Assembly: GCA_023662865.1 (NCBI GenBank)
Contig: JAMPIK010000014.1
Location: forward strand, 1-47,035
Reading direction: 5' to 3'
Origin: Prevotella sp.
GTDB lineage: Bacteria > Bacteroidota > Bacteroidia > Bacteroidales > Muribaculaceae
Length of the DNA stretch: 47,035 nt
The notes beneath the pieces are model-generated. The model was not told where the DNA came from, ran no database searches, and saw only the letters and a program-made list of their open reading frames with translations. Both the position numbers and the translations under genes were made by a program. This document shows positions 1 to 8,155 of the stretch, one piece after another. Every line of letters starts with the position of its first letter. The stretch's first letter is position 1.

Positions 1-52
1 CAGCTCAAAAATACACCGCCCTGACATTCACATTTTTTATTAAACAAGCTCT
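1..52 (-). repeat. Dispersed repeat copy R1, cut by the window edge
   Basis: Read on the minus strand from base 52, this starts AGAGCTTGTTTAATAAAAAA and continues into the edge. It matches the first 52 bases of the copy at 23986 with a single difference (CTTG against CTCG). It also overlaps the 3' end of the MurU-like reading frame. The match is seen directly; that it is a mobile or structural repeat is inference from the number of copies. Confidence 0.85.
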
Positions 53-773
53 TATATAATTGGTTGGCTTGCTCAAGGGTGTGAGGCTTGCCGATATCTA
101 TAATATGCGGGGTTACGAGGAGTTGATAACCTATGAGTTTGTTTGTTTTGGTATGGCTCAGATAGTAGTCCATAATCGGGAAAACATGCTGCAGACTCTC
201 ATTCTTCATTTGATTGACGAGGGTAGGAGAGATTACATGTATGCCGCTGAAAGCCATTTCGGTTGGCCAATCTCCCGATTCGCCTTTCATTTGCCCGGTA
301 TTCATATTCTTCCAAGCTCGCAGATTCATATCGTTGTCAAATAGCAACATACGGCTTGAATCTCGATTGCTGACCAACAGAGTTGCCTCTGCATTTGATT
401 TGGTGTGGGCGGTGATTAACTCACCCAACGGGGTGTCGCTAAGAATGTCAACATTGTGCACCAGAAAAGGCTCATTGTCTTTGCATAAGAGGGAGGCGGC
501 GTGTACGAGTGCACCTCCTGTGTCAAGGAGCAGGTCCCGTTCATCGCTTATTTCAATCCGGGCTTTCCATTCATGGCTGTTAATAAATTCAATTATCTGT
601 TCGCCGAAATGATGTATATTGACAACTATATAGTCAAACCCTTGATTTTCAAGACTTCGGAGTACTCTTTCCAACATGGGAACCCCTCCCACAGGCACAA
701 GTGCTTTGGGGTGCGACAAAGTCCAAGGTTTCAGCCGTGTGCCTAAACCGGCGGCCAATACGAAAGCTTTCAT
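1..773 (-). CDS. MurU-like sugar-1-phosphate nucleotidyltransferase, partial (3' end off window)
   Basis: The frame is open from ATG at 773 to the left edge, 257 codons with no stop. The N-terminus is MKAFVLAAGLGTRLKP followed by PKALVPV, the NTP-binding signature of the NTP_transferase family. Other family-like motifs are DTGGAL near residue 90, NVDILSD, MAFSGIHVI and IDIGKP near residue 230. The overall pattern resembles MurU, which makes UDP-MurNAc from MurNAc-1-phosphate in peptidoglycan recycling, more than mannose-1-phosphate or glucose-1-phosphate enzymes, but substrate cannot be fixed by eye. The start codon overlaps the stop of the AmgK-like kinase gene (ATGA), so the two are probably translationally coupled and act in sequence. 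Residues from about 241 on are encoded by repeat R1, so the native C-terminus seems to have been replaced or extended. Confidence 0.8.
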   Translation of the reverse strand, partial: MKAFVLAAGLGTRLKPWTLSHPKALVPVGGVPMLERVLRSLENQGFDYIVVNIHHFGEQIIEFINSHEWKARIEISDERDLLLDTGGALVHAASLLCKDNEPFLVHNVDILSDTPLGELITAHTKSNAEATLLVSNRDSSRMLLFDNDMNLRAWKNMNTGQMKGESGDWPTEMAFSGIHVISPTLVNQMKNESLQHVFPIMDYYLSHTKTNKLIGYQLLVTPHIIDIGKPHTLEQANQLYKSLFNKKCECQGGVFLS

Positions 774-2164
774 AACTCTTCAATAATATTCTGTTCGCGA
801 TGACAGAGTGTCACCTTTACTTCATTGCCGAATTTTTCGACTACATGGACGGCGAGATGCTGTGCGCAATATACCGAACGATGTCTGCCGCCCGTACACC
901 CGAATCCTATTTGCAGAGACGAAAAGCCTCTGCTTATGTATCGCTCGATAGCCGGGTCTGTAATAGCTTGTGCGGCTGCGAGGAATTTTTGCACTTCTCT
1001 TCGCTGTTCAAGAAATTCAATCACCGGGGCGTCAATGCCGGTAAGCGGCTTATACTCATCATATCTTCCGGGATTGTGCATCGCTCGACAGTCGAACATA
1101 AATCCGCCGCCGTTGCCGCTCAAATCTTCCGGGTAACCTTTTTTATAAGAGAAGCTGAAAATCTGTACATGGAGTTTGCCGTCAGTTTGTTTCGGCCGGA
1201 ACCTTTCTTGATTTGCCGCTTCATTAATCACACGATTAAGTTCCGGATAGCTGTCGGCCAAGTCTCGCTGCATGAGTTCCACCGCATTCTTTAGTGCGCC
1301 CGGTATACTTACAACGAAATGTGCCTTATGCTCGGTGAGTCCGCGCAAGCCGTATGCACCGAGCACCTGCAAGGTGCGCAACACCGCCATTCTATGCAGA
1401 TTGCGTTCAAATTCATTATGCGATGGCCTGATGCTGTCCGGCAAATTATTGTAATAAATGTCGGCAAAATGTTTCCTCTCTTCTGCCGAGAAGGCGGCGC
1501 GTGCTTGCCAAAGGAAAGAGGCTACATCATACAATGCCGGGCCGCGGCGCATACTTTGGAAATCAATCCACCAGAGTGAGTCGTTGTGTATCATTATGTT
1601 GCGACTCTGACAATCGCGATACACCCATCCTTGGAGGCCGGTGCTCCACAGGTCTTTAATCAGATTGTGAAAATCACGCTCCAGATTATGTTCGTCCATA
1701 TTTACACCGGCTGCTTTCAAAAAGCAATATTTAAAGTAATGAAGGTCCCACACGGCAACCTCGGTTGTCATTTCCTTAACCGGGTACAGTTTCTCCACGT
1801 CAAGTTGGAGTCCGAATTGCATTTTGGGCAGTGTGCGCATAACCTCACCAACGTATGTGTCGCCCGGCGGTGTATGCAGACAAGGGAAAAGCGATGTGTC
1901 GCCCAAATCTTGCTGTAAATATGTCAGGCCGTCGGCGGACACACCGTAAATCTCGGGAGCATTGAATCCTGCTTTCCTGAGTTGTTTGTCTATATATATA
2001 AATGTGTCATTCTCCTTGCAGTCGGTGCCTGCCACACCAATTGCACTGCCGGCCGTAGAACCGAGGCGAAAGTAACTTCTGTCCGATCCGCTGCCCAAAA
2101 TTGGAGAGACAGTCTCGGCGGGCTTCCCGAAGTGAATGCGATATAATTGATTAAGTTGTTCCAT
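770..2164 (-). CDS. AmgK-like amino-sugar kinase fused to a RapZ C-terminal domain
   Basis: A 464-residue two-domain protein. Residues 1 to about 320 are an aminoglycoside-phosphotransferase-fold kinase: glycine-rich GSGSDRSYFRL at 24-34, catalytic loop YRDCQSRNIMI (D184, N189) and the metal-binding IDFQ (D201) followed by RGPALYDVASFL. The RD rather than HGD loop and the IDFQ..RGP pattern are typical of AmgK, the anomeric MurNAc/GlcNAc kinase. Residues about 330-464 match the RapZ C-terminal domain: FDCRAMHNPG, a G-x-D segment and GFGCTGGRHRSV at 420-431. In E. coli that domain binds GlmZ RNA and glucosamine-6-phosphate; the N-terminal RapZ P-loop kinase is absent here. With the overlapping MurU-like gene downstream this looks like a MurNAc salvage pair. 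Sensing by the RapZ domain is inference. Confidence 0.8.
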   Translation of the reverse strand: MEQLNQLYRIHFGKPAETVSPILGSGSDRSYFRLGSTAGSAIGVAGTDCKENDTFIYIDKQLRKAGFNAPEIYGVSADGLTYLQQDLGDTSLFPCLHTPPGDTYVGEVMRTLPKMQFGLQLDVEKLYPVKEMTTEVAVWDLHYFKYCFLKAAGVNMDEHNLERDFHNLIKDLWSTGLQGWVYRDCQSRNIMIHNDSLWWIDFQSMRRGPALYDVASFLWQARAAFSAEERKHFADIYYNNLPDSIRPSHNEFERNLHRMAVLRTLQVLGAYGLRGLTEHKAHFVVSIPGALKNAVELMQRDLADSYPELNRVINEAANQERFRPKQTDGKLHVQIFSFSYKKGYPEDLSGNGGGFMFDCRAMHNPGRYDEYKPLTGIDAPVIEFLEQRREVQKFLAAAQAITDPAIERYISRGFSSLQIGFGCTGGRHRSVYCAQHLAVHVVEKFGNEVKVTLCHREQNIIEEL

Positions 2165-2186
2165 TTAGAGTCTTGATAAACCAATG

Positions 2187-2194
2187 CAAAATTA
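2187..2194 (-). promoter_or_regulatory. -7 element of the kinase/nucleotidyltransferase operon
   Basis: The minus strand reads TAATTTTG from 2194 to 2187, a perfect TAnnTTTG. Transcription would start near 2181, giving a leader of roughly 17 nt. I do not see a convincing -33 TTG at the right distance. Confidence 0.5.
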
Positions 2195-2265
2195 ACATTA
2201 TTTTATGAGATAACCGGCCACATAAAGTTTAATTTAAATTGAACATCCACTTACGGGCCAAGAAT

Positions 2266-2296
2266 TTTGTTTTGTCGGAAACATTTTGTAATTTTG
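2266..2296 (+). promoter_or_regulatory. Bacteroidetes promoter of pgk
   Basis: TTTG at 2266-2269, a 19-bp spacer and TAATTTTG at 2289-2296 match the -33/-7 consensus. The expected transcript start is near 2302, about 60 nt before the pgk ATG. Confidence 0.65.
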
Positions 2297-2364
2297 CGTT
2301 TGGAAACGAACTTTTCTTTCTTTTAAATGGTTAGATTGAAAGTAACCCAAACACCAATTTAATA

Positions 2365-3621
2365 ATGGCCAATATTGATAATTACAATTTCGCAGGTAAA
2401 AAGGCGATTGTACGTGTAGATTTTAATGTGCCTCTCGATGAGAACGGTAATGTGACAGACGACACTCGCATCCGCGGTGCGCTCCCTACATTAAAAAAAA
2501 TTCTCGCCGACGGCGGTTCTCTTATCCTCATGAGCCATATGGGTAAGCCCAAAGGCAAGGTGAACATGAAGTACAGTCTCGGTCAGATACGTGATGATGT
2601 AGCAAAAGCTCTCGGCACCGATGTTGTGTTTGTGCCCGATTGCATGAAAGCCGATGAGGCCGTTGCCAATCTCAAGCCAGGGCAAGTGCTTCTGCTTGAA
2701 AATCTCCGTTTCTACCCGGAAGAGGAGGGTAAGCCCGTAGATATAGACAAAAACGACCCCGCTTACGAGGACGCCAAAAAGGCAATGAAAGAAAGCCAGA
2801 AAAAGTTCGCAAAAAAGCTGGCAAGCTATGCCGATGTATATGTGAACGATGCGTTCGGCACCGCTCATCGCCGCCACGCGTCCACAGCAGTAATTGCCGA
2901 CTATTTTGACTCCGACAACAAAATGCTCGGCTATCTGATGGAGAAAGAAGTAAAGGCTGTTGACAATATACTGTCATACATCAAGCGTCCCTTTACCGCT
3001 ATCATGGGTGGTTCAAAAGTTTCAACCAAGATTGGCATTATAGAAAACCTCATGGACAAAGTTGACAACCTTATCCTGTGCGGCGGCATGACCTATACAT
3101 TTGCCAAAGCACAAGGAGGCAAGATTGGAAATTCAATCTGTGAGGACGACAAGCTCCAACTTGCCCTTGACATTATTAAAAAGGCGAAAGAGAAAGGCGT
3201 GAACCTTGTGCTCGGTACAGATTGCGTGGCAGCAGATTCGTTCAGCAATGACGCCAACACAATGATTTGCCGGTCTGATGATATCCCCGATGGTTGGCAA
3301 GGCCTTGATGCCGGTCCGGAAACACAAAAGGCTTTCCGCGAAGCTATCTTGCCGGCAAAAACCATTCTGTGGAACGGTCCGGCCGGAGTCTTCGAGTTTG
3401 ACAATTTCACCGCCGGATCTCGTGCCATAGCCGAGGCAATTGTCGAGGCTACCAAAAACGGTGCATTCTCACTTGTAGGCGGCGGCGACTCCGTAGCTTG
3501 TGTCAATAAATTCGGAATGGCCGACTCTGTAAGTTACGTTTCAACCGGCGGCGGAGCACTTCTTGAAGCTATCGAAGGCAAGACACTTCCGGGTATCGCA
3601 GCTATAAAAGGTGAAAAATAA
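2365..3621 (+). CDS. pgk: Phosphoglycerate kinase
   Basis: Glycolytic enzyme that transfers the acyl phosphate of 1,3-bisphosphoglycerate to ADP, in the cytoplasm. The 418 residues are full family length. The N-terminal substrate site is present ([13 protein letters not shown] at 17-29, the R-x-[10 protein letters not shown] region near residue 60), then [11 protein letters not shown], the hinge with [10 protein letters not shown], and the nucleotide site WNGPAGVFE and GGGDSVA toward the C-terminus. It stands alone behind its own promoter and is closed by a hairpin at 3652. Nothing unusual is visible. Confidence 0.97.
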   Translation: MANIDNYNFAGKKAIVRVDFNVPLDENGNVTDDTRIRGALPTLKKILADGGSLILMSHMGKPKGKVNMKYSLGQIRDDVAKALGTDVVFVPDCMKADEAVANLKPGQVLLLENLRFYPEEEGKPVDIDKNDPAYEDAKKAMKESQKKFAKKLASYADVYVNDAFGTAHRRHASTAVIADYFDSDNKMLGYLMEKEVKAVDNILSYIKRPFTAIMGGSKVSTKIGIIENLMDKVDNLILCGGMTYTFAKAQGGKIGNSICEDDKLQLALDIIKKAKEKGVNLVLGTDCVAADSFSNDANTMICRSDDIPDGWQGLDAGPETQKAFREAILPAKTILWNGPAGVFEFDNFTAGSRAIAEAIVEATKNGAFSLVGGGDSVACVNKFGMADSVSYVSTGGGALLEAIEGKTLPGIAAIKGEK

Positions 3622-3651
3622 TCACGCATATTTGTGAATACATAACTTAAT

Positions 3652-3697
3652 ATCGCGGAGTTATCAACTAAAATGTTGGTAACTCCGTGATTTATTT
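3652..3697 (+). terminator. Intrinsic terminator after pgk
   Basis: An inverted repeat of ATCGCGGAGTTA (3652-3663) and TAACTCCGTGAT (3680-3691), with one G-U-type position, surrounds a 16-base loop and is followed by TTATTTT. It lies 30 bp after the pgk stop. Confidence 0.75.
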
Positions 3698-3990
3698 TGC
3701 ATATTTTTATATACATGATTCTCGTTGCTTAATAAATAAAATGCAAAAATATGTTGTTAAACACACAATTTTTTGAGTTGAAACATTGGTAATGTCTAAA
3801 TAATTCAGTAATTTTGCAAAGTTATATTAAGCTGATAAAATATACGTGAACAAATTACGTATATTATATGTGGGTAAATATCCATTGCGAATTCAAGTTT
3901 CGCAAAGATTTTACCATAGAACGGCGTTAGTAATTAACCTGAAGATACAACTAATTAAAACATTAATAAACAACTAATTCTAAACACTTT
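3698..3990 (+). other. Intergenic region with long exbB leader
   Basis: No gene is visible here. It holds the promoter at 3786-3816 and then a predicted untranslated leader of about 168 nt. The leader contains the inverted repeat ATACGT (3842-3847) / ACGTAT (3857-3862), extended by flanking A/T pairs, around a loop of about nine bases. I recognise no known riboswitch or RNA motif. Confidence 0.5.
3786..3816 (+). promoter_or_regulatory. Promoter of the exbB-exbD-exbD-tonB operon
   Basis: TTG at 3786-3788, a 20-bp spacer and TAATTTTG at 3809-3816 fit the Bacteroidetes consensus. The predicted start is near 3822, leaving an unusually long leader before the ATG at 3991. Confidence 0.65.
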
Positions 3991-4836
3991 ATGGAAGCTA
4001 CAACTCCCAAGCCGGCAGCTCCTAAGGCAGTTGCCAAAAAGGAACAGAAGATCTCTAATGTGAAAGGCATTAGCAGCGCGTTCCTTGTAATCCTTGCCTG
4101 CGCGGCTCTCGCTATTTGCCTGTTCATGTTTGTAATGGGCTCAGAAGAAAACTTCTCGGAAGGAGATCCCGTAAACGGTCACCCTCTGAACTATCTCGGT
4201 ACCGTGTATAAGGGCGGTTTCATCGTGCCTATCCTTATCACACTTCTCTTCACTGTGATTGTTCTTTCAATCGAACGCTGGATTGCTCTTTCATCTGCAA
4301 AAGGTAAAGGCTCAGTGCCCAAGTTCGTGCTTAACATCAAGCAGGATCTCGCTGCCGGCAAGATTGACCAGGCTCTCAATCGTTGCAAAGCTCAAAAGGG
4401 TTCAGTTGCTGCTGTGGTACACGCCGTTCTTGTTAAATACAAAGAAATGGATGCCAACACCGTACTGAGCAAAGAGCAGAAACTCACAATTCTCCGCAAC
4501 GAGGTAGAAGAGGCTACCGCTCTGGAAATGCCCTCCTTGCAGCAGAACCTTCCCATCGTGGCTACCCTTACCACACTCGGTACTCTGGTAGGTCTTCTCG
4601 GAACCGTGCTCGGTATGATCAAATCATTCCAGGCACTTGCAAACTCCGGTGCTCCTGACGCAACTCAATTGTCAACCGGTATCTCCGAGGCTCTTATCAA
4701 TACCGCTACCGGTATCGCCACAGGTGCTCTTGCCGTTATCTCTTACAACTTCTATACAAACAAAATCGACAACCTCACCTACGCTATCGACGAAGTTGGT
4801 TTCTCAATCGTAGCTACATTCTCCGCAACTCACTAA
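3991..4836 (+). CDS. exbB: ExbB/TolQ/MotA-family proton channel protein
   Basis: Inner-membrane proton channel subunit that powers TonB. The 281-residue protein has an N-terminal Ala/Pro/Lys-rich tail, a first membrane segment at about 28-50, a second at about 76-96 ending in IERWIAL, a cytoplasmic domain, and the diagnostic paired segments near 196-222 (LPIVATLTTLGTLVGLLGTV) and 240-262 (TATGIATGALAVISY). The last two carry the Thr/Gly-rich channel motif of the MotA/TolQ/ExbB family. The extra first segment makes it longer than E. coli ExbB and is common in Bacteroidetes. It leads a four-gene operon with two ExbD proteins and TonB. Confidence 0.92.
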   Translation: MEATTPKPAAPKAVAKKEQKISNVKGISSAFLVILACAALAICLFMFVMGSEENFSEGDPVNGHPLNYLGTVYKGGFIVPILITLLFTVIVLSIERWIALSSAKGKGSVPKFVLNIKQDLAAGKIDQALNRCKAQKGSVAAVVHAVLVKYKEMDANTVLSKEQKLTILRNEVEEATALEMPSLQQNLPIVATLTTLGTLVGLLGTVLGMIKSFQALANSGAPDATQLSTGISEALINTATGIATGALAVISYNFYTNKIDNLTYAIDEVGFSIVATFSATH

Positions 4837-4891
4837 TACGCGGTTAAGAGTATTCACTACAACCCCAAAACCAAATTAAGTTAATAGCAAT

Positions 4892-5635
4892 ATGGGAAGA
4901 GTAAAACAAAATAAAAAGAGCACTTTCATCGACATGACCGCGATGAGCGACGTGACTGTGCTTCTGCTGACCTTCTTCATGTTGACTTCAACGTTCTTGG
5001 CAAAAGAGCCGTTTCAGGCCAACACCCCGCCTTCTGTGTCAGAAGACGAGATGCCAATGAACAATGTGGTGGAAATTCTTGTGAACCCACAAGGTAAAAT
5101 CTGGCTCACAATGAATAATGACACCACTCAGGAGGCCTCCAACGCCGCAATGCGTCGCGAGCTCCTGACCAATATGCAGGCTGAATATCAGCAGCAGACA
5201 GGCAAGTCCGTCAAGTTCACCGAAGATCAGATGAAGGTCTTTGAAACGTTGGGTTCTTTCGGCGTACCGTTTGAGCAGCTCCCGGCTTTCCTCAGCGCTA
5301 AACCCGAAGAACAAGATGCCTGGATTTCCGGCAAGGAAGAAGCCAATGGCTTGATTACCGGCATCCCTACAAAGGCACAAAGTAAGGAGGAGAAAGACAG
5401 AGTGCGTACCTCTGCCGGTAAACACGGCCTCACAGAGTTCCAAATGTGGATTAAAGCTGCTTCCGCTACAAGCAATGACCAGCTCAAACAACACATGAGG
5501 GAAGGTAAGGGCTTCTCCTTGAAAGCTGACCAAAATACTTCGTTTGAAGTAGTACACATGGTAATGGATAACTTGCAGACAATCGATAAGAACAAGTTCA
5601 TATTGGTTACTGCGCTTAAAACAGAGGAGGATTAA
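4892..5635 (+). CDS. exbD: ExbD/TolR-family protein, first copy
   Basis: Stator subunit with one membrane helix. A short basic N-terminus (MGRVKQNKK) is followed by FIDMTAMSDVTVLLLTFFML at about 12-31; the Asp of MSDVTVLLLTFF corresponds to the proton-conducting Asp of ExbD. The periplasmic part is long (247 residues against about 140 in E. coli), with an inserted Gln/Glu/Lys-rich stretch at about 90-180 before the final ExbD-like strand region ending ILVTALKTEED. It differs clearly from the next gene, so the two are ancient paralogues and not a recent duplication. The gap to the second exbD is 5 bp. Confidence 0.9.
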   Translation: MGRVKQNKKSTFIDMTAMSDVTVLLLTFFMLTSTFLAKEPFQANTPPSVSEDEMPMNNVVEILVNPQGKIWLTMNNDTTQEASNAAMRRELLTNMQAEYQQQTGKSVKFTEDQMKVFETLGSFGVPFEQLPAFLSAKPEEQDAWISGKEEANGLITGIPTKAQSKEEKDRVRTSAGKHGLTEFQMWIKAASATSNDQLKQHMREGKGFSLKADQNTSFEVVHMVMDNLQTIDKNKFILVTALKTEED

Positions 5636-5640
5636 CACAG

Positions 5641-6396
5641 ATGGCACAGATTGAAAACGGCGGTGGCAACAGCAAAGGAAAGAACCACCAGAAGAAAATG
5701 ACCATCCGTGTGGACTTTACCCCGATGGTTGACATGAACATGTTGCTGATTACCTTCTTTATGCTTTGTACTACGATGATCAAAACTCAGACTATGAACA
5801 TCGTGCTGCCTTCAAACAACCAAAGTGAGAAGACAGAAAAAGCCGAAGCAGACAAGACCAAAGGTATCACATTTATCCTTGATGCCAAACGTGCGGCAAA
5901 TGGTGTTGACGTTGACTCTGTAGACGGCCACATCGTTCCCGAACTCTTCTACTATGAAGGTGCGGTCGATGAGCTCGGCACACGCAAGGACGCTCCGAAG
6001 ATTATGGATTTGACAAATCCGGAGGCTCCGGTAGTGAACCTGCCCGCAGGTGAAGAGAAAATTCAGCAGCTTGCGCTTGACAAGTCCGGCGTACGCGCTT
6101 ACATTGAAAAGCGCAACAAAGCCACACTTGATCAAATCAACAAGCACCGCGAGGATCTCAAGGCCAAGAAGATTACCAAAGCCGAGTTCGACTCTCTCGC
6201 CAAGCTTGTGCGTGACGACAAGAACATCGAAGACAAACCCGTCATCGTAATCAAGGCAACTAACGCCGCCTCTTACGGCAGCCTCGTAAGCCTGCTCGAT
6301 GAAATGCAAATCAACCAGATTGCAACATACCAGATGGGTGAAATCGATGCCAAGGACGAAGCTCTTCTCAAGGACTATCGTAATCGTCATAAATAA
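5641..6396 (+). CDS. exbD: ExbD/TolR-family protein, second copy
   Basis: Second ExbD paralogue, 251 residues. After a 25-residue polar N-terminus rich in Gly, Asn and Lys it has RVDFTPMVDMNMLLITFFML, where the Asp of MVDMNMLLITFF is the conserved proton-relay residue. The periplasmic region is Lys/Asp-rich and ends with an ExbD-type fold (PVIVIKATNAASYGSLVSLL, then EMQINQIATYQMG). Two non-identical ExbD proteins next to one ExbB suggest a heterodimeric ExbD in the stator, which is inference. Confidence 0.9.
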   Translation: MAQIENGGGNSKGKNHQKKMTIRVDFTPMVDMNMLLITFFMLCTTMIKTQTMNIVLPSNNQSEKTEKAEADKTKGITFILDAKRAANGVDVDSVDGHIVPELFYYEGAVDELGTRKDAPKIMDLTNPEAPVVNLPAGEEKIQQLALDKSGVRAYIEKRNKATLDQINKHREDLKAKKITKAEFDSLAKLVRDDKNIEDKPVIVIKATNAASYGSLVSLLDEMQINQIATYQMGEIDAKDEALLKDYRNRHK

Positions 6397-6439
6397 TGTA
6401 TGTTAGATTTATTAACCGATAAAATGATTAGATGAAATT

Positions 6440-7330
6440 ATGGCAGAAGGAGTAAATCTAACGTCGAAAAAATGGCGTGACATAGTTTTTGAAGGCAAAA
6501 ACAAAGATTTCGGAGCATATCAACTTCGTCAGAAAAGCTTCAAATTCCACTTATGGGCTATTTTAGGCATTCTCGCCCTGATGGCTGTTGTAGGTCTTTC
6601 CGTATGGGGATATATCTCATACCAAAGAGCAAAAGCCGAGGCTGAAGAAGCAGCCAAAGGTGCCGACATGACAGCTGCCCAAATTGACGCTCAAGTCGAA
6701 GAGGTGGAAGAGGAAGATGAAGACATTGAGGTTGAATATGAAGAACCCGAGATTGAAGAAGAACCGTTGGTAGAGGAAGTGGCAACACAGGCTATCGTTG
6801 ATATCGCTTTCGTTGAAGAACCCGACCCTGAGAAACAGGTTAAGACGGTAGACGATATCATGGCCAACGAAGCTACCATCTCAACTAAAAACCAGGAAGG
6901 TACGGTGGACCCGAGTGCTATTCTCAACAAGACTGAGACATTCACACCTCCACCGGCACCGGAACCCAAAGTGGAACCGGTACCCGAAGTGAAGAAACCC
7001 GAACCCGAAAAGATTTTCACCGCAGTAGAGCAGAGCGCATCATTCCCCGGCGGACAAGGTGCACTTTCAAGTTGGCTCGGCAAGAATCTGCGTTATCCGG
7101 AGCTCGCTGCTCAGAATAACATTGAAGGTCGTGTAATCGTACAGTTCGTCGTTGAGAAAGATGGTTCAATCACCGACATCAAGGTTGCTCGCGGTGTTGA
7201 CAAGGATCTTGACAAGGAGGCAGTGCGTGTAGTACGCAAGATGCCGAAATGGCAACCCGGTAAGAATAATGGTATAGCCGTGCGCTCACAATTTACCTTG
7301 CCCGTCAACTTCAAGTTGGAGCAACGATAA
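6440..7330 (+). CDS. tonB: Energy transducer TonB
   Basis: Transmits proton-motive force from ExbB/ExbD to TonB-dependent outer-membrane receptors. Its 296 residues comprise a cytoplasmic N-terminus with the Bacteroidetes-type KKWRDIVFEGKNKDFGAYQL, one membrane helix at about 35-58, a very acidic periplasmic stretch at about 85-125 (EEVEEEDEDIEVEYEEPE), a Pro/Val/Glu linker (PPPAPEPKVEPVPEVKKPEP), and the TonB C-terminal domain from about 200. That domain contains FPGG, NLRYPELAAQNNIEGRVIVQ and the terminal KWQPGKNNG..PVNFKL. It closes the operon and is followed by a strong terminator. Confidence 0.93.
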   Translation: MAEGVNLTSKKWRDIVFEGKNKDFGAYQLRQKSFKFHLWAILGILALMAVVGLSVWGYISYQRAKAEAEEAAKGADMTAAQIDAQVEEVEEEDEDIEVEYEEPEIEEEPLVEEVATQAIVDIAFVEEPDPEKQVKTVDDIMANEATISTKNQEGTVDPSAILNKTETFTPPPAPEPKVEPVPEVKKPEPEKIFTAVEQSASFPGGQGALSSWLGKNLRYPELAAQNNIEGRVIVQFVVEKDGSITDIKVARGVDKDLDKEAVRVVRKMPKWQPGKNNGIAVRSQFTLPVNFKLEQR

Positions 7331-7356
7331 TCCCGGAATTTTTATAATTCAAATAT

Positions 7357-7397
7357 AAGAAAGGCGTTTCTAATGCGGAAACGCCTTTCTTGATATA
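7357..7397. terminator. Terminator between tonB and the QueD-like gene
   Basis: AAGAAAGGCGTTTC (7357-7370) and GAAACGCCTTTCTT (7378-7391) form a 14-bp perfect stem with a 7-base loop. A/T-rich flanks on both sides mean it could serve tonB (plus) and the converging minus-strand gene. Confidence 0.8.
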
Positions 7398-7451
7398 TAG
7401 TCGGGTCTGTATAGGTCGGTAGCGATTGAACCGTATTGGCACGGTTCGGAG

Positions 7452-8023
7452 TTATTTCGGCTTGCGGTAACCGTATTTCGTACATACACCGTTCTCGTCA
7501 AGGGCAATACCACATAGCGGACAGCGTTCCATAGTGCCGGCGGGTGCGAAATGATCTTCTGCCGCATTGTCGCCGCTTGTGAACTTGATTTTTACAATAT
7601 TCAACTTGTCCTTCAGCAAGTCGTATACAATCTTTATCATGCCCTCTACCGACATCGTCTCTTTTGTCACAACGATTCTTGCATCGGGGTAAGCAGTGCA
7701 GAGGTCTGTTTTAAAAGCTTCCCTTTCATCGTTTTCTGTGGATGTCCGTTGAGGATACCCTGTGCTTCATACACGTTAATGATTGCCGGCAGCAACGGGT
7801 CCTCCTCGCACAAAATCAATGCGTGGTCAAAATTCTTGAGTACATTCCAAGACTCCTTGATTTCATTACAAGGGAATACCATGTTCACTCCCTTGTTAAC
7901 GGAGTCTTCCACCTCAATGTTTAGAGTTCCGGTGTGTCCGTGAAGATACTGCGCTTCCCCATAAAATCCGTAGAAACGGTGCGCATACTGAAGAGTAAAG
8001 GTAGTAAGACTTCTCATAATCAA
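7452..8023 (-). pseudogene. QueD-like 6-carboxytetrahydropterin synthase, frameshifted
   Basis: Two minus-strand frames make up one family member. The first (8023-7667) carries the tetrahydropterin-synthase-type AHRF and YLHGHTG zinc-ligand histidines, then the FDHALIL segment. It should continue NDEREAFKTDLCTAYPDARI, which lies in the frame of the second part (to 7452, VVTKETMSVEG onward). Inserting one A in the A4 run at 7732-7735 (read AAAAC on the minus strand) restores a single protein of about 190 residues. QueD makes a queuosine precursor, and the conserved catalytic Glu region (TKETMSVEG) is kept. An extra tail with CPLCG and a further Cys looks like a small zinc site. It may be a true mutation or a sequencing/assembly error in a homopolymer. 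Confidence 0.8.
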
Positions 8024-8040
8024 CTATTTCTATGGGTTTA

Positions 8041-8074
8041 ACCAAAAAAGTGTGTGTTTTCACATAACACACAC
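8041..8074 (-). terminator. Intrinsic terminator after the small envelope protein gene
   Basis: GTGTGTGTT (8050-8058) and AACACACAC (8066-8074) pair perfectly. On the minus strand the stem is followed by CTTTTTTGG. It lies 80 bp beyond the stop of the gene at 8156. Confidence 0.75.
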
Positions 8075-8155
8075 ACATGCCTCATTTAGTTCAAAGCCAA
8101 ATATTTCTTTCTGTGAAGAACCTGCTTATAATCGTTGCTTTATTTCAATGAAAAT

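Noticed and set aside
7667..7740. Programmed -1 frameshift in the QueD-like gene
   Set aside because: No proper slippery heptamer and no downstream stimulator is visible; a lost base in an A run explains it better.
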